A stretch of DNA of 64,000 bases from G942493215 sp942493215 (GTDB lineage Bacteria > Bacillota_I > Bacilli_A > RF39 > UBA660), in the NCBI GenBank assembly GCA_942493215.1, contig OW818670.1:868001-932000 (forward strand), in the 5' to 3' direction. This document shows positions 43,013 to 51,634 of the stretch, piece after piece. Under the pieces are notes generated by a model, which was given only the letters and a program-made list of their open reading frames with translations, was not told where the DNA came from and did no database searches. Position numbers and translations under genes: made by a program. Positions within the stretch are counted from its first letter, which is position 1. The number at the start of each line of letters is the position of its first letter.

Positions 43013-44332
43013 ATGAAAATAATATATATAAAAATTGAAGGAATGACTTGTGATCATTGTAAAGAAAAGATTACTAAGGTATTAAAAAATATAGAAAATG
43101 TTAAAAGTATAACTTTTGATGGTCATATTGCCGAAATACAATATACTGAAAAAATAGACAAACAAAAAATAGTAAGTAATATAAGAGCAATTGATTATTA
43201 TACCGATTTAAAAATGATTTCTGATAATATAAAAACTCTAAAAAGAAATATGTCTATAGGTGAATTATTTAGTATAGCAACAATAATTATTTTAGTGGTA
43301 TTAATAGTAAATCAATTATTTGGATTTAATGTATTTAATATGATTCCTATAATCGATAGTAAAACAACCTATGTTATGTTGTTTGTAACAGGACTTCTTA
43401 CTAGTATTCATTGTGTTTCAATGTGTGGAGCCATAAATTTAATTGCTAGTACCTCCGTTACTAAAAATTTTAAGAAACCAATTTTATATAATTTGGGTAG
43501 ACTGCTTTCATATACTTTAGTTGGTGGTGTAGTAGGACTACTGGGAAGTGTTTTTCAGATAAATTCCAATGTTCAAGGAACAATAATAATTATAGCTGCA
43601 ATATTTATGCTTTTAATGGCATTAAATATGATTGGAATAATAAATTTTTCTTTGAAATTTAAAACTCCGAGGGTATTAAGTAAATTAAAAATAAGGAATT
43701 CATTTATGTTGGGATTATTAAACGGTTTAATGCCATGTGGACCTCTTCAAGCAATGCAGATATATGCCTTATCAACAGGATCTTTCATCTATGGTGCTTT
43801 ATCTATGTTCTTATTCTGTTTAGGTACAATTCCACTTATGTTATTTATGGGAATGATTTCTAATTTTTTAAGTAATAAACGTAGAAGAATTTTAAATAAG
43901 ATATCAACTGTCTTAATACTAATATTATCATTAATGATGCTTAATCGTGGATTATTAAGTATGGGGGTAGACATTTCCAATGTTTTTAAGCCAAACTATG
44001 ATAACTATTTAAAAAGTGAAATGATTGATAATTATCAGGTTGTCGAATTTGATTTGTCATATGGTGGCTATAAGGATATTATTGTGCAAAAAGGAATCCC
44101 TGTTAAAATGATTATCAATGCTACAAGCGATAATCTAACAGGATGTAATAATGCCATAAAAATAAATTATTTTAATATAACAAAAGATTTAAAAGTTGGG
44201 CAAAATATAATTGAATTTACTCCAGATAAAACAGGTACATTCATATACACTTGTTGGATGGGAATGCTAAAAAACAATATTATAGTAATAGATAATCCAG
44301 CTATTTTTATGGGAGATAAAACTAATGATTAA
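43013..44332 (+). CDS. HMA-SafE-cupredoxin fusion membrane protein
   Basis: The 439-residue fusion joins three modules. First is an HMA domain (GMTCDHC near residue 9-15). Next is a six-span SafE/TauE or DsbD-like membrane region (about 85-325; TSIHCVSMCGAINL and LLNGLMPCGPLQAMQ). Last is a cupredoxin-like end (about 345-435) with Cys, His-poor ligands and a terminal CWMGM. Such fusions occur in copper and cytochrome-oxidase assembly loci. Here it likely moves or receives copper at the outer face. ATG 43013 has AAGGAGGTG upstream. Confidence 0.82.
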   Translation: MKIIYIKIEGMTCDHCKEKITKVLKNIENVKSITFDGHIAEIQYTEKIDKQKIVSNIRAIDYYTDLKMISDNIKTLKRNMSIGELFSIATIIILVVLIVNQLFGFNVFNMIPIIDSKTTYVMLFVTGLLTSIHCVSMCGAINLIASTSVTKNFKKPILYNLGRLLSYTLVGGVVGLLGSVFQINSNVQGTIIIIAAIFMLLMALNMIGIINFSLKFKTPRVLSKLKIRNSFMLGLLNGLMPCGPLQAMQIYALSTGSFIYGALSMFLFCLGTIPLMLFMGMISNFLSNKRRRILNKISTVLILILSLMMLNRGLLSMGVDISNVFKPNYDNYLKSEMIDNYQVVEFDLSYGGYKDIIVQKGIPVKMIINATSDNLTGCNNAIKINYFNITKDLKVGQNIIEFTPDKTGTFIYTCWMGMLKNNIIVIDNPAIFMGDKTND

Positions 44333-44498
44333 TATTTATGAAAAAAAACTATTTACAGAGAAAAAAATAATTATTATGTTAATAACAGTAACTATATTAT
44401 TAACAGGGTGCAGTACGAAAGGAGAAAATATAAATGGAACAAATGTTAACCAAGAAGAAAGTAAAAGTAACACTAATTCTTTTCCTTCTTGCCATTAG
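44325..44498 (+). CDS. Short lipoprotein-like reading frame, possibly a remnant
   Basis: The 57-codon frame overlaps the stop of the fusion gene and runs 65 bases into the DUF2318 gene in another frame. It begins with Lys-rich residues, then IIIMLITVTILLTGCS, a good lipobox with Cys 29, and a polar tail that ends abruptly. GGGAG precedes the ATG. It may be a tiny lipoprotein or the N-terminal stub of a deleted one. Confidence 0.35.
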   Translation: MINIYEKKLFTEKKIIIMLITVTILLTGCSTKGENINGTNVNQEESKSNTNSFPSCH

Positions 44499-44958
44499 TT
44501 TATTTAGTCTAACTGGATGTAATGATAATCAATCAAATGATGAGAGTATTGCTAAACATACCATTATAACGATAAAACAAGGAGAGAATATTGTAATAAA
44601 TTCTTATGATATAACCTCAAGTGCAACTTACTATAATTATGAAATTGATGGCTATATCGTCCAGGTATTTGCGGTTAAAGCCACTGATGGTACTGTAAGA
44701 ATAGCCTTTAATACGTGTGGTGCTTGTAATCCATCACCTAATGCCTATTTTGTTCAAAAGGGTGATTATTTTGAGTGTCAAAACTGTGGTAACAGGTTCC
44801 ATCGCGATGATGTTGGTTTAGAAAAAACTTTGGGTTGTTCACCTATAGCCATATTAGATGAAAATAAAACAGTGGATGGTAAAAATATTGTTATTGCTAG
44901 TAGTTTTATTGAATTATCTAAAAACAAGTTTAAATCAATCAATATTTATAAAAATTAA
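44434..44958 (+). CDS. DUF2318 lipoprotein of the copper module
   Basis: The 174-residue protein has a lipoprotein signal (LILFLLAISLFSLTGC) and a DUF2318 domain: FNTCGACNPSPNAYF, CQNCGNRFHRDDVG and GCSPIAIL, giving five conserved Cys and a His that could hold iron or copper. Members are found beside HMA-SafE and Fe/Cu transport genes. AAAGGAG lies upstream of ATG 44434. It is the last gene of the copper cluster. Confidence 0.8.
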   Translation: MEQMLTKKKVKVTLILFLLAISLFSLTGCNDNQSNDESIAKHTIITIKQGENIVINSYDITSSATYYNYEIDGYIVQVFAVKATDGTVRIAFNTCGACNPSPNAYFVQKGDYFECQNCGNRFHRDDVGLEKTLGCSPIAILDENKTVDGKNIVIASSFIELSKNKFKSINIYKN

Positions 44959-45020
44959 GGGAAATAATTATCAATATCTTAAATATCATTTTTGGAGTAT
45001 AATTATTATGAGGTGACTTT

Positions 45021-45581
45021 ATGAAAGAAAATTATTTTCTAATTCACGGATCTTTTGGAAATCCTTATGTTAATTGGTTTCCGTACATATTTAAAGAACT
45101 GGATAAAAAAGATAAAACAGTATATTGTCCTCAATTTCCTACCAGAGTAGGATTACAAAACTATACTAATTGGTCAAAATTAATGACATACTATTTAGAT
45201 TTAGGAATAATTAATGAAAATACGGTTATTGTTGGTCATAGTATAGCGCCAATATTTATATGCCATTTTTTAATTGAAAATAAAATAAAAGTTAAAAAAT
45301 TAGTTTTTGTCTGTGGCTTTAATAATTATTTAGGTATTAGTGAAGAATATGATACAGTAAATAAATCAATGTATATTGATAATATTGAAATGGTTCATGA
45401 ATATTGTAATGATATTACGTGTTTATATACCAAAAATGATCCTTATGTTAATTATAGTAGTGAGAAGGATTTTGCGGATAAAGTAGCTGATAAACAAATT
45501 GTCATTGCTGATGGTGGTCATCTAAATGCTGAATCAGGTTATACAGAATTTAAACAATTATTAGATGTAATAAATAGTTAA
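45021..45581 (+). CDS. Alpha/beta hydrolase, RBBP9/YdeN family
   Basis: The 186-residue serine hydrolase has the nucleophile elbow GHSIAP (near residue 74), Asp in KNDPYV (near 139) and His in DGGHLN (near 163). The length and the starting FLIHGSFGNPYVNWF fit the RBBP9/YdeN group. The substrate is unknown. ATG 45021 follows GAGGTGA, and a terminator follows its stop. Confidence 0.82.
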   Translation: MKENYFLIHGSFGNPYVNWFPYIFKELDKKDKTVYCPQFPTRVGLQNYTNWSKLMTYYLDLGIINENTVIVGHSIAPIFICHFLIENKIKVKKLVFVCGFNNYLGISEEYDTVNKSMYIDNIEMVHEYCNDITCLYTKNDPYVNYSSEKDFADKVADKQIVIADGGHLNAESGYTEFKQLLDVINS

Positions 45582-45604
45582 TAAGAGCCTTATGGCTTTT
45601 TTTA
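45582..45604 (+). terminator. Rho-independent terminator
   Basis: AAGAGCC-TTAT-GGCTTTT then T run. Confidence 0.8.
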
Positions 45605-45635
45605 TGATATAATTTTTATTAGAATGGGTGATAAA

Positions 45636-46658
45636 ATGATTGAAGATAGTGTTCTAGATAATGTCAAAATTACTCAAATAATGAATGAAGAATATGAAAT
45701 AGATATTTATGTGATAGAAAAATTAACAAGAGGAAGCGCTAATATATATTTGTTAAATAATGATGAATATATCCTTAAAGAATTTCAATCTAAATATACA
45801 ATTAAAGATATTGAAAAAGAAACTAAGGTTATTAATCATTTGCGCAAAGATCACCTAAAAGTTCCTGAATATATGGTAACTAAAGATGGCAAATATTATA
45901 CGGAATATTTAAATAAAATAATAATTGTTCAAAAATATATAAAAGGAAATACAATAAAACAAAATAGTGGCACTTATGAACAATTAATGGAGTCAGCAAT
46001 CGAACTTGGTAAAATTATAAATTCATTAGAAACTTTAGAAATAGATTTACCATATAATGATTATTCATTATGGTTTACTAATGATAAATTAAATAAAAGT
46101 ATTCAAAATTATGAAAATCTATTAAAAGATGTACCTAGTGATAAGTATTATTTAATAATATGTAATGATTTAAACAATAAAATTAATATGTTAAAAGATT
46201 TAAAGAATAATTATGATGTTAATGAAATAAAAGATTTAACTATTAAAAATACGCATGGCGATTATAGTGTTCAACAATTTATTTATGATAATGATAAGAT
46301 AAAGGCAATAATAGATTTTGCAGCCTCTTGCAAAATGCCCATAGTATGGGAAGTAATTAGATCATATAGTTATATGGATGAATGTGCTATAAATGGGGAA
46401 TTTAATTTACATAATTTTATTGATTATGTGAAGGTGTTTAATAGATATGTACCTCTTAACCATAATGATTTAAAATATATGCCATATTTATATTTAATTC
46501 AATTATTAAGTAGTAATTATGGTTATAAACAATATATATATGATAATAAGAAAGAAGAACTACTTATATTCGGTTTCTTTCGGACGAAATTATGTCGATA
46601 TTTATTTAATAATGCGGAAATGATTTCTCAAAAATTATTAAATGAAATAACGGAGTAA
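45636..46658 (+). CDS. Aminoglycoside phosphotransferase/choline kinase-fold protein
   Basis: This 340-residue protein has the APH-like kinase fold: KLTRGSANIYLL near residue 27, the Lys of YILKEFQ, the catalytic loop HGDYSVQQF (near 208) and the metal-binding IDFAAS (near 225). The family includes antibiotic kinases, choline kinases, homoserine kinases and fructosamine kinases, so the acceptor is open. ATG 45636 is preferred over 45624, which precedes the ribosome site GGGTGA. Confidence 0.75.
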   Translation: MIEDSVLDNVKITQIMNEEYEIDIYVIEKLTRGSANIYLLNNDEYILKEFQSKYTIKDIEKETKVINHLRKDHLKVPEYMVTKDGKYYTEYLNKIIIVQKYIKGNTIKQNSGTYEQLMESAIELGKIINSLETLEIDLPYNDYSLWFTNDKLNKSIQNYENLLKDVPSDKYYLIICNDLNNKINMLKDLKNNYDVNEIKDLTIKNTHGDYSVQQFIYDNDKIKAIIDFAASCKMPIVWEVIRSYSYMDECAINGEFNLHNFIDYVKVFNRYVPLNHNDLKYMPYLYLIQLLSSNYGYKQYIYDNKKEELLIFGFFRTKLCRYLFNNAEMISQKLLNEITE

Positions 46659-46778
46659 ATAGTTTTGTATGTTCCACAATAAAATATTGGATAATAAAGA
46701 AATTAAAGAATTAATATTAATTGTTTTTAATATATAGATATATGTTATAATTAAATTAATAAATTTAGGAGTGAAAAT

Positions 46779-47996
46779 ATGAATTATAGGGATAAAGTAT
46801 TTAACTATTTTATGTATTCATCAGAAGTTATTAGTGATAAAGGCAAATATCGAACAAATATAGCTGGAAAGGTAAGTCGAAGTACAATTGTACTTTGGTT
46901 GGGTTTTTCTCTGTTTTTTCTTTTTCTTTCTTTTTTTACTGGTCCTTTTATTCTCACTTATTTTGTTGCTGATATTTTAAGTGCGGCCGGTACATCGATG
47001 ATGATTAATATAGCTGTCTTTGTATTAGCTATTGTCCTTGTTCTAATAAAAAATAGAATAGTATTTAAAAAATTAGAGCCAAAACAAACCAATATTAATA
47101 TTTATGCTAGAGAATTACCTAGTAAATTAAGACCAGCTCATATGCGAATACTAGTTAACGATGGTTTAGTTGATGAATTATCTTTGATATCAACGATTGT
47201 TGATCTAATTGATCGTGGCTATTTAGACATAAGTAAAGGTGATAAGAAGAATTTACTTAATGATAAGAATATGAAATTAATAAGAACCAACAAACCTGAT
47301 GATGATTTACTTAGATATGAAGAATTTATAATAGAATGGTTTATTAAACAATATGGTAATGGTATTGAAGTATCAGTTGAGCAAGTAAATCAAGGATTAA
47401 TAAGCAAAAGCGGCAATATGAATGCTTGTGAAATGTTTGCTGAATGGCAGGCTTTGCTGTTGATGTCTTTTCCGATAAATAAATATTTTAAAAAGAATGA
47501 TTATAATAAAGCTAAAATAACTTATTTTGTTTTCTTTTTCTTAGGATTAATAAGCATTATTCCTTTTGTTAGTCCATTTCTAGGAATATATGGTTTTGGT
47601 TGTCTACTTTTAGCTAGTCCAACATATGTTTTAAATAAAGCAGGTGTTGATGAGATTAGTGACTGGTTAAATTTAAAAAAATTCTTAATAGATTTTGGTA
47701 ATATGGAAGATAAAACGACCGAAATGGTGGAAATTTGGGATTTCTATTTGACATATTCCATTGCTTTAGATGTTTCTAGTGAAGCAACCGAAGAAATAGA
47801 AAGCTTTTTTGGAACTAATTTATGCTACGGATTGATGAGTATGAGTAGTGCCGAAGATAATAAAGCTAATGCCGATATAAAGAATGTTAAGGATATAAGT
47901 AAAGTAAAAAATGCATTTAAAGAATATAAAGCTAATATGGAATTGCAGAACAAACAGTTGGAACAAGAAATAGAAGCTGAACTAAAAAAATTATAA
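46779..47996 (+). CDS. DUF2207-like membrane protein
   Basis: The 405-residue protein has four spans in two pairs (near 43-95 and 245-285) with a cytoplasmic segment between them, as in the C-terminal half of DUF2207 proteins (YARELPSKLRPAHMRILVNDG; IDRGYLDI). The extracellular N-terminal domain of full-length members is missing. It ends in a coiled coil of about 45 residues. Function unknown. Confidence 0.65.
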   Translation: MNYRDKVFNYFMYSSEVISDKGKYRTNIAGKVSRSTIVLWLGFSLFFLFLSFFTGPFILTYFVADILSAAGTSMMINIAVFVLAIVLVLIKNRIVFKKLEPKQTNINIYARELPSKLRPAHMRILVNDGLVDELSLISTIVDLIDRGYLDISKGDKKNLLNDKNMKLIRTNKPDDDLLRYEEFIIEWFIKQYGNGIEVSVEQVNQGLISKSGNMNACEMFAEWQALLLMSFPINKYFKKNDYNKAKITYFVFFFLGLISIIPFVSPFLGIYGFGCLLLASPTYVLNKAGVDEISDWLNLKKFLIDFGNMEDKTTEMVEIWDFYLTYSIALDVSSEATEEIESFFGTNLCYGLMSMSSAEDNKANADIKNVKDISKVKNAFKEYKANMELQNKQLEQEIEAELKKL

Positions 47997-48016
47997 TATT
48001 ATAGGATGGTGATATT

Positions 48017-48577
48017 ATGAACGTAACATATGTAACGGGTAATTGGGCTAAAATATTAAGTGCTAGGCAAGTACTAGAACCACTAGGATTTGAAGTTAAT
48101 CAAGTAAAAATGGATGTCCCAGAACTTCAAAATGATAGTATAGAAGAAGTGGCTAAATACTCTGCTAAATGGGCGAGTGAACAATTAAAATGTTCAGTAA
48201 TAAAAAATGATAGTGGCTTATGTGTTGATGCTTTAAATAATTTTCCTGGACCATATACGCATTATGTTGATGATACACTAGGAGAAGACGGAATATTAAA
48301 ATTATTAGATGGTGTAGAAAATAGGAAAGCTCACTTTATAGAGGTTTTAGCTTATTGTGAATATGGAAAAGAGCCAGTAACATTTATTAGTATTACTAAA
48401 GGGGTTATTGCTAAAGAAAAATCCGGTCAATATGGTTGGAGCTGGGATTTTATCTTTATTCCTGATGGTGAAACAAAAACATTAGGCAACTTTAATGATG
48501 ATATAAGATTTAAATATTGGAATACTGATGGTTATTATAAATTAGCAGAATATTTAAAATCAGAAATGAGTAAATAA
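48017..48577 (+). CDS. Divergent HAM1-like nucleotide pyrophosphatase
   Basis: The 186-residue protein has the HAM1 start YVTGNWAKI and the catalytic-type block IKNDSGLCVDALNNFPGPYT near residues 61-80, but the second Asp of DDSG is Asn, and the C-terminal half differs from canonical RdgB. It probably hydrolyses a nucleoside triphosphate, perhaps with other specificity. It starts 20 bp after the DUF2207-like gene, and its start has GGATGGTGA. Confidence 0.78.
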   Translation: MNVTYVTGNWAKILSARQVLEPLGFEVNQVKMDVPELQNDSIEEVAKYSAKWASEQLKCSVIKNDSGLCVDALNNFPGPYTHYVDDTLGEDGILKLLDGVENRKAHFIEVLAYCEYGKEPVTFISITKGVIAKEKSGQYGWSWDFIFIPDGETKTLGNFNDDIRFKYWNTDGYYKLAEYLKSEMSK

Positions 48578-48603
48578 GAATTATAAAAATTCTTATTTTT
48601 TTT
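48573..48603 (+). terminator. Rho-independent terminator
   Basis: AATAAGAATT/AATTCTTATT stem over the stop codon then a T run. Confidence 0.82.
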
Positions 48604-48614
48604 ATTGGTAAATG

Positions 48615-48643
48615 TTGACAATTAAATATGAAAAGAGTAATAT
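48615..48643 (+). promoter_or_regulatory. Sigma-A promoter
   Basis: TTGACA (48615-48620), 17-base spacer, TAATAT (48638-48643), before the small membrane protein gene. An in-frame ATG at 48628 lies inside it and cannot be the start. Confidence 0.65.
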
Positions 48644-48672
48644 ACTCGCCATTATCAAAAAGGGGGATTTAT

Positions 48673-48954
48673 ATGAGTATAAATACTAATAATTGGGAAA
48701 AGATGACCATCGAAGACAAGATATTATTTATTCAAGAAAGTGTTTGTTATTTACTAGCACTTGGTACTCTTGCAGCTATTATTTACGCTATTAATTTGCA
48801 CCTTGTAGGTGGATCATTAATTCTGCTTATTGGCGTTGCAAGCTTTATAGCATGTAGTATAAATGCTAGATCATCACAAGATTTGCATATAATTGAATAT
48901 AAAGTAAAAAATAAGCTTATCAAAAATATAAGATTTTCTACTAAAAAAGCCTAA
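48673..48954 (+). CDS. Small two-span membrane protein, 93 residues
   Basis: ATG 48673 follows GGGGGATT. The protein has a short acidic N-terminal helix and two spans (near 23-42 and 45-63) with a basic C-terminal tail (VKNKLIKNIRFSTKKA), predicted inside. No family recognised. The orphan radical SAM gene lies 128 bp downstream beyond a terminator, so a functional link is uncertain. Confidence 0.6.
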   Translation: MSINTNNWEKMTIEDKILFIQESVCYLLALGTLAAIIYAINLHLVGGSLILLIGVASFIACSINARSSQDLHIIEYKVKNKLIKNIRFSTKKA

Positions 48955-48974
48955 TTAATAATTGGCTTTTTTTG
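48943..48974 (+). terminator. Rho-independent terminator
   Basis: AAAAAAGCC and GGCTTTTTTT with a 12-base loop including the stop codon. Confidence 0.82.
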
Positions 48975-49082
48975 TTAATATAAAAAATGATTATAAAACG
49001 AATTCTATGTTATAATTGGATTAGGTGATAAAATAAAAAAGAAATAACTAATCAAATTAATGATATAAGGAGTAAATAAAAT

Positions 49083-50174
49083 ATGTACAAATTAAAAGAA
49101 ATTGCTCTTCATATAACAGATTCCTGTACCCATTCATGTCCTATGTGTTATGCTACTAAAGAGGATGTCGTAAGACAACATGGTGATTTATTAGTCTTGA
49201 AAAAAATAGTTTTTAATGCCATAAAAAATGGTGTGGAAAAAATAAATTTAGTTGGCGGTGATCCTTGTGATTATCCACATATGGTGGAATTATTATTATA
49301 TATAAAAGAAGTTGGGGAGATGTTTAATAGGCCTATTGGCGTAAGTGTTTTATCTAATACTCATATTTATAGAGTAAATAATACAATTATACCAATTGAA
49401 GAAATAGTTCCTTTAATTAGCTCTTTAGAAGTAACCCTACACGGACCAACTCCCAGTGAACATGATGCTTTTTGTAGGAGAGAAAATGCCTATAATGATG
49501 TAATGTCGCAATTGCAAATTTATGATGCATTAAGAAATAAAGAAGAACAGGGACTGGGAATTGTTGTTAATATGATGCCTCAAACAGCTTCTAAAATGTA
49601 TATGATTGCGGGTAATGCTAAAGAAAAATTAAATATTGATTACTTTATGATTCAAAGAATTGCCCCAAGTGGTAGGGCTTGTAGTAAAACATGTTTTGCC
49701 ATTAATAACAATGATTTAGATACCATTATGAATGCTATAGCTAGGTTATCAGAATCTTTTCCGGAAACAGAAATAGTATTTTGTGATACTGTTCCATACT
49801 GCGCAGTTGATGACGATAAAAGAAAGTTCTTATTAAAAGGTGGGTGTAACTGGGGCGAAGAAATATTAGCCGTCAGAATGAATGGCGATATTACGAGATG
49901 TGCAATGGGTGCCAATGTTATCGGTAATTTTCTAGTATTAGATAGTCATAAAAAATTTAAGACTTTCTGGGAGAAAAATGTTGAACTAAATAATACCCGT
50001 AACCGTCTCCATTTAAGACCTAAATGCTTTGAATGTAAACATTATGAATTATGTCGTGGGGGCTGTGTTATGGCTGGTATGATTGATGGTCAACCAGTAG
50101 GAGATCCTTATAGTGGATGTGGTGAATGTCCTACGATAATAGAAGATAATTTAGCAGCAGGTCGAAGAAGATAA
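49083..50174 (+). CDS. Orphan radical SAM/SPASM protein
   Basis: The 363-residue enzyme has CTHSCPMC (Cys 15, 19, 22), a VGGDPC motif near 61 and LEVTLHGPTPSEHDAF near 116. It has a SPASM-type end (CNWGEE, TRCAMGANVIG, then CFECKHYELCRGGC and a final Cys-rich CGEC). It is similar in build to the peptide maturases at 17869 and 22830, but no precursor-like small gene is visible in the 900 bp on either side. The substrate could be an enzyme or distant peptide. ATG 49083 has AAGGAG upstream. Confidence 0.78.
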   Translation: MYKLKEIALHITDSCTHSCPMCYATKEDVVRQHGDLLVLKKIVFNAIKNGVEKINLVGGDPCDYPHMVELLLYIKEVGEMFNRPIGVSVLSNTHIYRVNNTIIPIEEIVPLISSLEVTLHGPTPSEHDAFCRRENAYNDVMSQLQIYDALRNKEEQGLGIVVNMMPQTASKMYMIAGNAKEKLNIDYFMIQRIAPSGRACSKTCFAINNNDLDTIMNAIARLSESFPETEIVFCDTVPYCAVDDDKRKFLLKGGCNWGEEILAVRMNGDITRCAMGANVIGNFLVLDSHKKFKTFWEKNVELNNTRNRLHLRPKCFECKHYELCRGGCVMAGMIDGQPVGDPYSGCGECPTIIEDNLAAGRRR

Positions 50175-50275
50175 GATAAAAATATTAGTTTTACTATAGG
50201 AAAACAATTATAAATTTGATATACTAAATGTAATAACGTTCTTATATATTGATATAAACTTATTCAGGAGGGTTT

Positions 50276-51550
50276 ATGGAAAAGTATTATTTTTATGATG
50301 GGTGTGTTTATCAAGATGGTGTTTTTAAAAAATTAGATATATTAGTAGAAGATGGAATAATAAAAGAAATCGGCAGAAATCTAAATGTTAATTTGGATGA
50401 GGTAACCGATGCTATTTCATTGGCTAATAAAGTTATAATACCAGGTTTTTCCGATGTTCATGTACATTTTCGGGAGCCTGGTTTTTGCTACAAAGAAACG
50501 ATTGCTACTGGTTCTAGAGCAGCTCTTAACGGGGGATATTTACATGTTTGCACTATGCCTAATCTAAATCCCGTTCCTGATTCATTAGAGCATCTACAAT
50601 TACAACTAGATAGAATTAAAGAAACAGCCGTTATTAATGTTCATCCCTATGGTTCTATTACCCAAGGAGAAAAAGGATTGGAAGTTTCCGAAATGGAGGA
50701 ACTAGCTCCTTATGTAATTGGTTTTTCTGATGATGGTAATGGTATAGCTAATAAGGATATTATGTATGAAGCTATGGTAAGAGCTAATAACTTGGGAAAA
50801 ATTATTGCCGGTCATTGTGAAGTTAAAACTATTACTGGTAAGGGTTATATTAATGATGGAATATATGCCAGAATGCATAATCATCTTGGTATTCCTAATG
50901 CTAGTGAATATGAAGAAGTTAGACGAAATATTGAAATAGCTAAACAAACAAAATGTCATTTTCATGTTTGCCATGTATCTTGTCAAGAATCTATTGATTT
51001 AATTAGGAAAGCTAAGAATGAAGGAGTTAATATTACTTGTGAGACAGCGCCTCATTATCTCCTTTTAAGTGAGATGGATATGAAAGATGACGGCTGTTAT
51101 CGTTTTCAACCACCACTTAGACGATTATGTGATAGATTGGCCTTATTACAAGCTCTTAAAGATGGAAACATCGATATGATAGCAACAGATCATGCTCCTC
51201 ATTCTAAAGAAGAAAAAAGTAGAGGTATAAAGAGTAGTTTAAATGGTATTGTTGGTTTAGAATATTCTTTTCCTATTCTTTATACAAGATTAGTTTTACA
51301 AGGTATAATACCTTTAGAAAAACTATTAAGTTTATTAATTGATAATCCCAAAAAGATATTTGGTATTGGTAGTAAAATAGAAGTAGGACTACCTGCCGAA
51401 TTTAATGTTTGGGATTTAGAAGCTATGACGGTAATAGATGCTAATAAATTTGCTAGTATGGGAAGATCAACTCCCTTTAATGGACAAGAAGTATATGGTC
51501 AAAAACAATTAACGTTAATACGAGGTGTAAAGTATGATGATAGGAGGTAG
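50276..51550 (+). CDS. pyrC: Dihydroorotase
   Basis: The 424-residue class I dihydroorotase has the metal motif DVHVHFREPG (near 59-68), the GHCE segment near 181, later zinc-site His (CHFHVCHVSC) and TDHAPHSKEE near 305. It catalyses the cyclisation of carbamoyl aspartate in pyrimidine synthesis. ATG 50276 follows CAGGAGGG. The pyrF-pyrE fusion follows 84 bp later, so this is a partial pyr locus; pyrB, carAB and pyrD are not here. Confidence 0.92.
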   Translation: MEKYYFYDGCVYQDGVFKKLDILVEDGIIKEIGRNLNVNLDEVTDAISLANKVIIPGFSDVHVHFREPGFCYKETIATGSRAALNGGYLHVCTMPNLNPVPDSLEHLQLQLDRIKETAVINVHPYGSITQGEKGLEVSEMEELAPYVIGFSDDGNGIANKDIMYEAMVRANNLGKIIAGHCEVKTITGKGYINDGIYARMHNHLGIPNASEYEEVRRNIEIAKQTKCHFHVCHVSCQESIDLIRKAKNEGVNITCETAPHYLLLSEMDMKDDGCYRFQPPLRRLCDRLALLQALKDGNIDMIATDHAPHSKEEKSRGIKSSLNGIVGLEYSFPILYTRLVLQGIIPLEKLLSLLIDNPKKIFGIGSKIEVGLPAEFNVWDLEAMTVIDANKFASMGRSTPFNGQEVYGQKQLTLIRGVKYDDRR

Positions 51551-51634
51551 ATTTAAATAATTAAAAATTTTGACAAGTATTAAAAATAATAATTTCAAAT
51601 AAATCACTTAAAAAAATTATAGGAGGTGCTCATA

